This document shows, one piece after another, positions 21,849 to 31,450 of a stretch of DNA of 64,000 nt. Numbering within the stretch: the stretch's first letter is position 1; every line of letters begins with the position of its first letter. The notes under the pieces are model-generated. The model worked only from the letters and a program-made list of their open reading frames with translations, did no database searches and was not told where the DNA came from. Source of the stretch: Setomelanomma holmii (Eukaryota; Ascomycota; Dothideomycetes; Pleosporales; Phaeosphaeriaceae); the NCBI GenBank assembly GCA_010015745.1, contig ML978205.1:124001-188000 (forward strand), given 5' to 3'. The position numbers were made by a program, and so were the translations under genes.

Positions 21849-22704
21849 TCATTTCTCCTCTTGCTCCTTCTCCGCAACATCCACCACAAACGCACCGCCC
21901 AACAAAATTGCCGGCTCCTCAATACTATGATGCTCATAACTCAACGTCCCCACCCCGCCCGCCTCCAATATCAAACTCGGATTATCCTCCAACCTCTTCC
22001 CAATCCATCGCGCCGCAAAACTCCGCAGAATATGCCCATGCGCCACAATCAACACATCGTTCGGCTCGCCCTTGCTTCCCTTCCAGCCCGCGTCTTTCCC
22101 GAATTTGCCCTTGTGGTACTTTTCGCGCAACTCTGCGATCAGCGCGTCTAGCCGGTCGGAAATGTCTTCTGGGGATTCCCCGCCCTCGCAGCCATCGCGC
22201 CATATATCCCAGTCTTGATTCAGTCCTTTTGCTTTGCGTTCCTTTCTTATTTCGGGGGAGGTTTTGCCTTCGTAGTGTCCGTAGTCCCATTCGCGGATGG
22301 AGTCTGTGACTTGTATTTGGGCGTTTGTGCGGATGTCGAGGGAGTGTGGGCCGGAGGTAGGTTTGTCTTCGTGCCATGGAAAGCGGTCGCGGCAGCCGAG
22401 GTGGAGGAGTTCGAGGGTGCGTTGGGCGCGGGTGCGGGGGGAGACGTAGCTGTGGTGAGGTCTTGTAAGTATGGTGTCTCTATAGAGTGGGTTAGGGTTA
22501 GGGTAGCGGGGATCGGAGGGCGTACATGTGCGCGAGATTGCCAGGTACAATTAGACGGTCGTCGCCGACGAGTGCTTTGCCTGTTGCGCGTATTCGCTTT
22601 TCGCCATTGGCTGTGAGCGGGATGTCTGTTGAGCCCGTGTGACGGCCGTTGAGAGACCATTCCGTCTCGCCGTGACGGACTATAAAGACGCGTGGGTCGG
22701 GCAT
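21849..22704 (-). CDS. SHB17: Sedoheptulose-1,7-bisphosphatase-like histidine phosphatase
   Basis: A phosphoglycerate-mutase-fold phosphatase, in yeast converting sedoheptulose-1,7-bisphosphate to the 7-phosphate for ribose synthesis. Exons 22526-22704 and 21849-22449 give 259 residues. The first has the phosphohistidine motif FIVRHGETEWSLNGRHTG; the junction AT|C gives NLAHIYVSPRTRAQRTLELL. Further signatures: SIREWDYGHYEGKTSPEI, WDIWRDGCEGGESPEDIS, VLIVAHGHILRSFAARW and AGGVGTLSYEHHSIEEPA. These are the SHB17 subgroup, not glycolytic phosphoglycerate mutase. Minus-strand neighbours are unrelated. Confidence 0.88.
22488..22505 (+). repeat. Interstitial telomere-like motif in SHB17 intron
   Basis: Plus-strand GGGTTAGGGTTAGGG, two and a half copies of the fungal telomere unit TTAGGG, lies inside the only intron of the SHB17-like gene, 20 nt from its donor site. 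It is too short to judge its origin: repair insertion or chance. Confidence 0.6.
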
Positions 22705-23252
22705 TGTGTGGAATTATGCGCAAATGATCAACGAGAAGACGGGCCGATGGAATGCAATTGCGCAAGTGGAGAGAATGGGCATAGGAAAAGAATGATGCAA
22801 TTGAAGCAAGAAAGCAACGCAAGCTAGATGATGAGAAAAAAGAGCGGCTTCGACCGGATCAAGTACCTATTAATGACGTTCTCACTGGGAGGTAAATAAA
22901 CGGTCGTATGGTGGGGTAAACTCCGACGTTCCTGGTTGCCCCACCACGCGTTTGGGCCGGGACAAAGTGCGCGTGTAGTCAGCATCCGTCAGCCCCTTGA
23001 TGGTGACAAAGACATGAAGCAGTCGAAAAGGGCAGGACTGGAACAGAGGTATGCATGGAAAGACAAGACTTGTTCGTGATAAGAACATCGTTGAATTCGA
23101 ACCCTCAAAACTCGTAGATTGACGTGGAAGGACGGAAGACATGATCTGCTTTAGCAGATCTCGTCGTCATGTCATAATGGCAGATGTATTCATGCTCTCA
23201 TGCCATACCGGATCGTCGTCGTAGCTCATCGCGTCGTTCCCCGCTCGATTAG
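22705..23252. other. Intergenic, nothing recognised
   Basis: Shared upstream and downstream flanks of two minus-strand genes. A minus-strand ORF at 22882-23142 has no supporting feature. Confidence 0.4.
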
Positions 23253-23866
23253 TCATTCTTCGGCAACACATTGATTGTAGAAGTCTGGTACAAGTCAGCA
23301 TTTCGTACCCACCAGTAACCAGTACACGACTTACCATTCTGCACCACACACTTCGCACCCTTGTCACACTCTGTGCAGCCAGTCCAAGGCTTGCCGTCGT
23401 AGTAGCCTCCACATTGGTAGTACAATGGTACAGGACAGGCGGTGCTGCTAGGTCCAGTCTCTTCTCCTCCAGTCTTGGTCGGCTGTATTGTCGACTTCAG
23501 CGTTGTCTTGATGGTCTGAGTTAGAACGTCAGTAAGCTCTCAAGATGCCTCGGACACCGGTGCACATGGACGACGAGAGGCGAGGCAATAAACTGACCTT
23601 ACTTGGTGTCGGCATTGGAGTTGTCTTCGGCGGGTCAGGCTTCTTCGATGTTGAGGGCTTCGGAGTAGGTGTCGAAGATGATCCATCATTGCATCGACCG
23701 CCAATACATGTAATGATGTACGTCTGGCGAGGAACAAGAGCATGGTTGTTGGTTGGGGCCTAACTTCTGTGAGTGTGTATGGAGCGAGTCTCGAGGAGTC
23801 TATACTTACAGCAAAGGTCAATGAGGAAAGCACCGAGACAGCCAGAGCGAGCGTAGTGAGCTGCAT
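23253..23866 (-). CDS. Small secreted CBM1 (cellulose-binding) protein
   Basis: Four exons, 23810-23866, 23598-23759, 23335-23515 and 23253-23284, give 143 residues. Exon 1 is exactly the signal peptide (MQLTTLALAVSVLSSLTFA). The mature protein has a short Cys pair (YIITCIGGRCNDG) and a Ser/Thr/Pro/Lys linker. At the C-terminus is a fungal CBM1 module: CPVPLYYQCGGYYDGKPWTG, then CTECDKGAKCVVQN, finishing DFYNQC in the last exon. The aromatic and Cys spacing fits carbohydrate binding. There is no catalytic domain, so it is a free-standing binding module, as in some cellulose-binding elicitor or wall proteins. The donor of intron 2 could be GTAAGG or GTCAGT; only GTCAGT keeps the frame. Confidence 0.85.
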
Positions 23867-24851
23867 GATGGCTTGCTTTGTGAATAAGTTACCGAGTCTA
23901 TACAAATGGAAGTATCCACCGCTGTGAAATGCAGATTTCATGAAGCAGGATTGGCCTTTTATACACTGTACTGCAGTCGCTGCTGATTTGCGAATCCGCT
24001 GGAGCTGGTCATCCGATCGCCGAAGTCATCGCCGGCACAACCACCACGCGTGGGTGGAATCGTAATAGATTGGCGAGCGTTATTGCCAAGCTCGGATACG
24101 GCGCAATTGTATATATTACTACGTGGACACAAATTGCGCGTGGTACAAGATGCTCCTTTCCGCAGACCAGGTCGTGGTGAGCTTCAGCTCGATTGCCGAC
24201 AAGGCTCAGCGAGATCCTGAGCGCGGCACGCGGACCTCGCTTTACTCCGAGATCATATTCATGTCGAAGTCGATTCAGAAATACATATTGATCGAGCAGA
24301 ACGGGAAAGCGCAAGTTGCTCTGGCTGCGCGGTAGATGGCCCCTTCCCAATGGATCAGATGGCTTCTGACGTTGACACGCTGACTATCGCATCTCGTCTC
24401 GTCTCGTACTTGATTCACATCAAAGCTCGCCTGGGTACCGAGATGCTCGAAGTTGGGGTACTGATGCTATTCTTGTATGATCTCGCATGTTCGATAGAGA
24501 CTTCTTTACCCGCAAATTGAGCTTATCCGCATCCTGGTGACACCACAGTAAGCTGGCCAAAGGCAACTCGCTGGTATCTACAGTATCTATCCAAGGCTCC
24601 AGGCTGTCGATGGAACGATACGACGATGGCGTCGTCTCCGCAGGAGTTGGGGATGCCGATGGTGCGGCCATTCCAACCGGGTGCTACCGCCGACGATTGT
24701 CCAGGTCCGGGTAAACGGGAGGGTCGATAGAAATAACGTTTTGGAATGATCCAGAAGTCCGGGAGGTCGATATGAGGTTCGCATCAAGTGCGTGATGCTG
24801 ACTGGGAATGGACGGTCGTGGAGGTGACTAGTATCTTCAACGAGCGGGCAA
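23867..24851. other. Intergenic, nothing recognised
   Basis: Short ORFs on both strands, such as 24123-24335 plus, lack family features. Confidence 0.38.
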
Positions 24852-25775
24852 TCAGGCGGCACCATTGTCAACTGCCTTCTCTTGCAGCGCAGCGCCACCC
24901 AGCAAATCACCCACGCCAATGAATTTTCTCACAAGAAACGCGCCTTGCGGTCTTAGCTTCCGATAGTATGTGTCCTCTTTCTCCAGCACCTCGAAGCTGT
25001 GCTTCCTGTACCACTCCAGTCCTTCTTCGTTTGCCTCCCAGACATGAGCTACTACGCTCTTCACGCTGTGCAGCTCTACTGCTCTTCGTACGACTCCTTG
25101 CAGAAGATGCATGGCAATGCCGTGCGCTCGGTAAGGCGCCAAAATGCCAATAGTAGAGATGTAGAGCTGCGAAGAAGGAAGGAGAAGACACCGTACGGCA
25201 CCAACAAGACGTGGTGGATCAGAGGACAAGCCGCCGTTGCTGGTCTGGCTAGGCATCGAGTGCCACAGGGCGACTAATGTGATGCCAAGGTATGGTTCGG
25301 TCATGGTTTCCTTGTAGAAGCTCTCTGGGTATGCCACGGGAAGTGTAAGGGCATTGAGGCGCTTATAGGCGGGAAGCAGCTCATCTGTGAGCGGGACCAA
25401 CTCGACGTTTGGTGGCAGTGGACGCAGCGCGAACAATTGCGGTATGGCAGCCTTCTCCACCGGCGCACTGATAGGTGTGGAGACTCGTGAGGTAGCCATT
25501 GGCGTAGGGTTCCTTGATGAGCGTGGACTCTTCTTCGACCTCGGTCTCGGAGGAGCTTGTAAGAAGTCGTCGGGTATGTCGTTCCAATTGTCCATGGCCT
25601 GTGGCATTGGAGTTGGAGTCGTGGTCGAAGGTACGCGTGAGGGCGCGGATGCAGACTTCGAAGGAGGCGGTGGTCGACTTGGAGCTGTAGAGGGCTTCGG
25701 AGGTGGCTGTGACGTCTGATTTGCTTGTGTGGTAGCCGCTGGCTTCTTCAGCCAGCTTGATATAGAGGACTGCAT
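24852..25775 (-). CDS. GNAT N-acetyltransferase, NAA50-like
   Basis: A 307-residue protein if started at the second in-frame Met (25775); an upstream Met at 25859 would add 28 residues but reads like leader sequence. The C-terminal half is a GNAT domain: NVELVPLTDELLPAYKRLNA, LPVAYPESFYKETM, LYISTIGILAPYRAHGIAMH (acetyl-CoA site on the RxxGxA/G pattern) and HVWEANEEGLEWYRKHSFEV. This sequence type resembles the Naa50/San N-terminal acetyltransferases. The N-terminal 120 residues are Pro/Ser/Thr-rich and disordered. They begin MQSSISSWLKKP, which looks like a PCNA-interacting (PIP-box-like) peptide. Binding to PCNA is inference. Confidence 0.78.
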   Translation of the reverse strand: MQSSISSWLKKPAATTQANQTSQPPPKPSTAPSRPPPPSKSASAPSRVPSTTTPTPMPQAMDNWNDIPDDFLQAPPRPRSKKSPRSSRNPTPMATSRVSTPISAPVEKAAIPQLFALRPLPPNVELVPLTDELLPAYKRLNALTLPVAYPESFYKETMTEPYLGITLVALWHSMPSQTSNGGLSSDPPRLVGAVRCLLLPSSQLYISTIGILAPYRAHGIAMHLLQGVVRRAVELHSVKSVVAHVWEANEEGLEWYRKHSFEVLEKEDTYYRKLRPQGAFLVRKFIGVGDLLGGAALQEKAVDNGAA

Positions 25776-26091
25776 GATGGTTGTTGTATGGATGGACGGA
25801 GATGCTGTGTAGGATTTGCTGAGAGAAATGGAAATCTTGAAAGTGGTGCCTGTAAGCACAGTGTTGACCTCTTAGTGCACCTTCTTTCCCTGCCTCGAGA
25901 AGTCCGTATGAGTGTTGTGTAAGTGCATTCCGCGTCAACGAAACGTCGCGATAACTTTCTGGTGTCTTGACGCGCATGCCGATCTCTTCCTAGCACATTT
26001 TAGCGCGCCTGCGTCGGCCAAGCCGTGAGCTCCGACTTCTGCCAGCTTCAGCATCATCGCGCAGCCAGTCGGCCCATCCACGAGCACAACA

Positions 26092-26806
26092 ATGGGCGCA
26101 GAAAACTCGAAACCCTCTTCGGAGGCCACACAGCATGTCTTCTCGCCGTACGTATAGCTCTGTCAGGCCAATGGCTGCAATGCACGCTATTCGATGCGAT
26201 GCCAATGTTTGAGCATGGAGCTGATGAGCTTGCGCGCAGAGAACACCCCGTCAGATTCTCGAATGAACTCGTCGGCTCAATACAGAAGAACACTTTCGTA
26301 CGTCATACACATCCCGGCATAGTATAGTGGATAGGATGGATTTGCTGATACGCCTACAGACAGACTCCACGCGATCACGGCAACAAGAACTCCAGTACCA
26401 GGAACGCCTGACCGCCGAGCTCGAGAAGCTACGCGAGCAAGAGACCCAGAACTTCTCCAAATTCAGCGAAACCCTCTCCGGCGAGCCCGAGCAGCCCAGC
26501 GAACCCGGCCTCGTCGAGAAGATCTCCGATGCGACTTCCTCGAAAGCGACCCTCGCGGAAAAGCAAAGGCAGAAGGACATGAGCAATAACAGCGTCACCA
26601 AGGAGGTCGAAGCGCTCAAGGCGAAATTGGCGAACAGGAAGAAACTGGAGCAGGTCGATGCCGAGGTCGGCAAGGCAAAGGAGGCGGTTGTCGCGTGCTT
26701 GAGGACAAACGACCGGCGGCCGCTGGACTGCTGGAAGGAGATTGAGACATTCAAGAAGGAGGTCGGGCGGTTAGAGAAGGAGTTTGTCGAGAAGACTATT
26801 CGATGA
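26092..26806 (+). CDS. MIC19: MICOS complex subunit Mic19
   Basis: Component of the mitochondrial contact-site and cristae-organising system. Three exons, 26092-26147, 26240-26297 and 26360-26806, give 186 residues, the usual length. The start MGAENSKPSSEA fits the Met-Gly, potentially N-myristoylated, start of the family. Exon 2 encodes EHPVRFSNELVGSIQKN, and exon 3 opens TDSTRSRQQELQYQERL, the conserved core. A coiled coil follows, and the C-terminal CHCH-like end is ACLRTNDRRPLDCWKEIETF with two Cys. Splice sites are GTACGT and GTACGT with CAG acceptors. It lies head-to-head with the acetyltransferase gene on its left, with about 320 bp between starts. Confidence 0.9.
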
Positions 26807-27548
26807 GCTACGCTCGGATATTTCAGTTTGACCGCGGCATTCGGTTCTTGTATAGATATGTTGGATGTGGTATAGTACCCAGAGGTGTCCCTCAAGCCGT
26901 TCTTTCTGCTGTCGATACTTCTTCTGATGCTTTTTTTTTTTCGTCTCGCTCTCACCGCTGTTCTTCAATTCTCGTTCGCTGCCAGCTTTCGGTGTTGCCT
27001 GATCACTAACATCATCTCATGCGCCACACACCGCTTTCATCTCTTGCGTTTGCGTCAAGGCATCTCGCTGCTCTTCTGCCACCATCCGAACCCTTCTGTC
27101 CTCTACCCCGCTCTTCCAATCAATCCTCCACATCTGCTCTAATCGTTCTTCACCTTCGATTGAGGCATAAAGAACATGCTTCACTCTCACCGTGAGGCCT
27201 CACCGTCGCAAGCCTTGTGCGCTATTCACGGTCACTGCTGGGTAGCAGCAGCGTATGAGTAAGCTTGCTCCTCGGTTTCTCTTACTCGCAAGCACCTTGG
27301 TTTCTCTCACTCGCAAGCTCCTCGACCGCAATCGACCACACTAGTTCGCTACACAACACTGGAAACTCAGAGCATCAATTGCACCGTTGCGACAAGCGGA
27401 GTGAGAGCTTGTCGAGGCAGCGCGGCTGGGCGGTTAGCAGGTGCACTGCTTGCAAGCGGTTGGTAAGCGTTTCTCCATTCTCAGGCCTGTGGCTTCAGCC
27501 AAAATAGAGCTAGAAACAACCAACAGCTTACCAGAGATTGTCTGCAAA
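26807..27548. other. Intergenic, promoter of the methyltransferase gene
   Basis: No gene recognised. A T-run (26933-26941) and pyrimidine-rich stretches precede the methyltransferase start. Confidence 0.4.
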
Positions 27549-30014
27549 ATGTCGGGACGGAGTCTCGTTGAAGCAATTTCGTTCCTAGATGATGACGACG
27601 GCGACCCCTCCATGTACCTTGAGGATGAGATCGACCCCCAACGTTATGGTGGGTGATTTAACATTGCTGCTCCCAACCACTAATCACTGATGGTTCGATA
27701 TAGACACCGAAGAAGAGGTAGATGATGACGCTGCCATTGACGAAAATGAAGACGATTTGGCATTGCTCGACTACGTCCCTTCCGCGTTCACCCCTCCGCC
27801 GAAAGACTCCGAGCTACCAGAGTTCATTCTCAAGTGTGGAAGCATACGGCCCGGCAATATAGTCGAGCTCAGGGACCATTCACGGAGGGCATCGAACCAC
27901 CCGATCTCTGGAGACTTCTTGCTGGTACGAAGTATTGTCGAGAATGTGAAGTCCGAAGAAGTGGTCCTTCGAGGGTTTCGTATGCGGCGATGTACATATC
28001 TACGCCCTCTGTTCGACGGTGAGTGATCTTGACATCCTTTTCGAAGTCCAACTAATTGTGATTCAGGAAAGCTCAATGATGTCTTCATGCTCATCGAAGT
28101 CCGCGAGAACGACAAGCGACCGCGTTTTGTCCAAGGTTTGGAGGACGTCTCCCCAGATGAGGTCATCCACAAACGCGAATGCGTATTCACGAATGTCGAT
28201 TATGATATCTTAGACACGTGCCACGTCAACAGGTTCGTGCCGGCTCGCCTCAGATCACAAGACGAGAAGCTGAAGTGGCTTTTCCGTCACGGAAAGCTAA
28301 TATGTCGCTGGGTACATATCGTTGAGCTTCACAAGAATGGAAAGTCCTATGGCGGTGAAGCGCGGCGCATGTACAAGCGAGAAGTTTCAGACTTCTCGCA
28401 ACAGGGCGATCTCTCCGCAAGTGTACCTCCTGAATCATCGATTCCGCAAGGGACATCGACAGCGGCAATTAGCGCGAATAGCTCGCTGTCCATCGAGTCT
28501 CGCAAACGAATTAGTTCTATTGAAGAGTCGGACAATCTTGCGTTCAAGCGCCCAAAGTCAATGCCTTCGAAGCCTCGGGTTTTCACCCTTGGTGATGGCT
28601 TCTGTGATAGCGGCGGTGTGTCCTCCGGTGCGCAACAAGCCGGGTTTAAAGTTATGTGGGGTTTAGACAAAGACAAAACCGCCATGAAAGCATACCGAAA
28701 GAATTTCCCGGGCGCACAGCATCTTGAAATGGATGCACACGTTTTCCCAGGCATCGCAAAGCGTTGTTTCCACGGCTGTGACCACCTACATATGTCTTGT
28801 CCCTGCAACTATTGGGCCGAATGCCAGTGAGTAATTCCTTGCAACTGATGCTTCAGGGAACTCACATATATTATAGTACGGTTAATGGCAAGAATGATGA
28901 GGCAAACATGTTGACCATCTACACTGTGGAAGCCTGGTTAGGTGCTCTCAAGCCCCGCGCCTTCAGTCTCGAGCAGGCACCAGGTTTGCTAAAGCAGGAA
29001 CAACACAAGTTGTACTTCCGTAACCTTATAAACGGCGTTCTCTCACGCGGCTATGGCGTGCGCTGGAAGATACAAGATCAGGCTTGGTTGACACTTCCTC
29101 AACATCGACGACGGCTCATCTTTGTCGGCTCTAAGTATGAACGATACTTCTGGAATGGAAAAAGTATGCTCACATTTCGCAGGACTGGAATACCTCTTCC
29201 TCCATTTCCTGCTCCAATTCGTGGTCCACCAGGAAGTGGTTTAAAACGCTACACAACAATCGAAGATGCACTCAAAATCGTTGAGTGTCAATCTTTCGCT
29301 CTGAGAAACAATCGTTACCATCAGCCCCAGCTGGAAAAGCGACTGGATCTTGAGCCCATCGATCCACACGTCAACCTTGCGAAGTGTGTTACGACATCCG
29401 GGGGCGACAACGTACATCACTCTGGTCAGCGACTGTACACGGTCATAGAGCTTGCACAGTTGCAAGGATTCCTTCTGGATCATTGCTTCGCTGGCTCGCT
29501 GACCCAGGCCAAAACGCAATGTGGGAATGCCTGGCCCCCCAGGTCTAATAAGCATTACTTCTTGCTTTGGGCCGCTCATCGGGAAGCTTTCGACAATGGT
29601 TTCATCGGGCCCGAAGATGAGGTACTTGACCTCTATAACTTTTTGGAAGCTAAGGGAACTATCATTCCCAAGCCACCAACGATTGACGTGGATCTCTTCG
29701 ATGGTCGCTCCAGCAAACGGGGCTCTCACGAGAGCCAATATCGTTACCTACATCGTATCGAGAAGACAGTCGAGCCCAACTTCCCGCTGCCACTTTGGGG
29801 CAAAAGGACGGCTATCGATCCTTTGCCAAAACGGAACACGAGAAGGAGACCAGTCTCGTCATCTCGACCGATGAGCGGATCACTCGACGGTGTAGAGGAG
29901 CATCCAGCCCCGGTTCCTCGTTGTGCGGTTCCTGCTCGCACCAGACAACGCCAAATGTATGATGGAAATGACAAAGACAAGACAATCGTCATTGATGATG
30001 ACGACAGCAACTAG
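27549..30014 (+). CDS. RID: RID-type cytosine-5 DNA methyltransferase
   Basis: Homologue of Neurospora RID and Ascobolus Masc1, needed for RIP or MIP in those fungi. Four exons, 27549-27648, 27704-28018, 28067-28826 and 28877-30014, give 770 residues. An acidic N-terminus is followed by a BAH-like region (GSIRPGNIVELRDHSRRASN ... FMLIEVREND). The catalytic domain has motif I FTLGDGFCDSGGVSSGAQQA, motif IV SCPCNYW with the catalytic Cys, motif VI FSLEQAPG (EQ rather than ENV, as in RID), motif VIII QHRRRLIFV, and motifs IX-X ELAQLQGF...QCGNAWPP. Deviations are PCN for PCQ and GNAWPP for GNAVPP. It is too short and lacks the layout of Dim-2/Dnmt1. The C-terminal tail ends in an acidic IVIDDDDSN. 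The reading frame is intact. Confidence 0.9.
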
Positions 30015-30619
30015 GACGAGTGCTTACCACCACCGCCCACGTAAACTCACGACATCGACCGTAGCACTTGGTACTCTGTAATGTCTTGTATCATAGACAT
30101 GCGACTTCCAGCAAATATACATTCAGCCTCGCCAAGTCTCGATGCTTGGTCGGCCATGAGAAGTGTGGCACAGCTGTCATGAAGAAAGATTTGGCATCTT
30201 TCTCTTCCAAAATCTGACCAACCTCGAGTCGGAGACATCAGCACCACACTTTCCTCTGGTTCGTTTTCATTTGTGCTCATGATAATAGCCTCGCGTGCTA
30301 CGTCGTCAAGACATTTGCACAGGCGGTGCATGATGTCTGCTAAGAATGCACATTACATATACGCGATGCGTCCCTATCTAAGGGCAAGTTATGCTTTGAA
30401 GCACGCGCACTAGACGCCTTATCTACGTAACGCCTAGTCCTGTTCACAGGAATACACAAAGTGCGCCGGCTTCCTTTTTCTACTCCATGCGTGACATATC
30501 TAATGTGCGCGAATGTATTACGAAATGGAACAGGGTATCTTGCTCCCACAGGCGCCTAACGAGAACACTTTTAGACGCCAACTCTGTTGATGCCACAATC
30601 TCGTTCTTATCCACTTCCT
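30015..30619. other. Intergenic, nothing recognised
   Basis: A minus-strand ORF at 30047-30331 is moderately protein-like but has no domain that I recognise. Confidence 0.38.
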
Positions 30620-31450
30620 TCACACCTTCTCTGTCATTCTCTGCTCATCCTCTGTGTTCCCTAACTCTTCCAACACTGCCTTCATCCGGACCTCACTCCT
30701 CACTATCAAAACCTGCCCCACCAAATGCACCAAACTTCCCTTCAGTAACACGTCCCTCTCAATCCTAAACTCAAAATGCGAATCCGGAAAGTCGAACCGC
30801 ATGTCATACTCCTGTACTTTCATATTTGCCAGCGCATTTCGAAACCTCGGATTCGTATCCGCAACATGAAATCCCATAAGCAACCTCCTGACATCTACAT
30901 CCACGGCGGCCTCATTCCCATTCTCCTTTCCATCTCCACTCTCCACTACCCTCGCATCAACATACGGCCTAACATTCCCCCCAATCTTCAACTCCACAAG
31001 CCCATCCTTCACAGCCTCCAACACAAACCCCAAACTCGCCACATATCTCTCCGCCGCTCTACAAACTGGTTGCCACCCCATTCCATCCAGTCCAACTTTC
31101 GTCCTCGGCACATTCGGCCAGTACACCAAATCCACTTCCAAACTCCTCACTAAGCCCAGATCCTTGAGTTGGAGTGGTGGTTCGAAGGCGCCGCTACCTT
31201 CATCGGTTTCGGTTTGAGGGCTAGGGAGGGAGTTGATTTGGAATGTATTCCGGCCAAAGAACACGTGACGAGCTTCGTGGTGGATCCGCTTGCATGTGCG
31301 CAGGATGGCGGTGTGGATGTTGTACGTTTCTGAGTCGTGGTGGCGGGCAAAGGGGCCTTTGAGGGGGAGGGGGGATGTGAGGAGGGGGTGGTAGATTTGG
31401 AAGCGGAGTTCTGGTGGGAGGGAGAGGAGGTGGGATTCTGTTGTGGGCAT
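30620..31450 (-). CDS. F-box-like (2EXR-type) protein
   Basis: A 276-residue intronless protein. Residues 5-60 carry the fungal F-box-like pattern LLSLPPELRFQIYHPLLTSP followed by ILRTCKRIHHEARHVFFGRN, seen in very large, variable families of ascomycete proteins. These are thought to act as substrate receptors or in protein interaction. The rest has no assigned fold; the C-terminus (FEFRIERDVLLKGSLVHLVG) is mixed strand/helix. No membrane segment. Substrate unknown. Confidence 0.75.
   Translation of the reverse strand: MPTTESHLLSLPPELRFQIYHPLLTSPLPLKGPFARHHDSETYNIHTAILRTCKRIHHEARHVFFGRNTFQINSLPSPQTETDEGSGAFEPPLQLKDLGLVRSLEVDLVYWPNVPRTKVGLDGMGWQPVCRAAERYVASLGFVLEAVKDGLVELKIGGNVRPYVDARVVESGDGKENGNEAAVDVDVRRLLMGFHVADTNPRFRNALANMKVQEYDMRFDFPDSHFEFRIERDVLLKGSLVHLVGQVLIVRSEVRMKAVLEELGNTEDEQRMTEKV

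Noticed and set aside
23085..23105. tRNA B-box-like GGTTCGAATTC on the minus strand
   Set aside because: The last bases do not match the B-box and no A-box or cloverleaf arms could be found around it.
24123..24335. 70-codon plus-strand ORF with mixed composition
   Set aside because: Somewhat protein-like, but short, without domain, and the opposite strand is equally open.
29241..29738. 165-codon ORF antisense to the methyltransferase
   Set aside because: Shadow of the well-supported coding exon on the plus strand.
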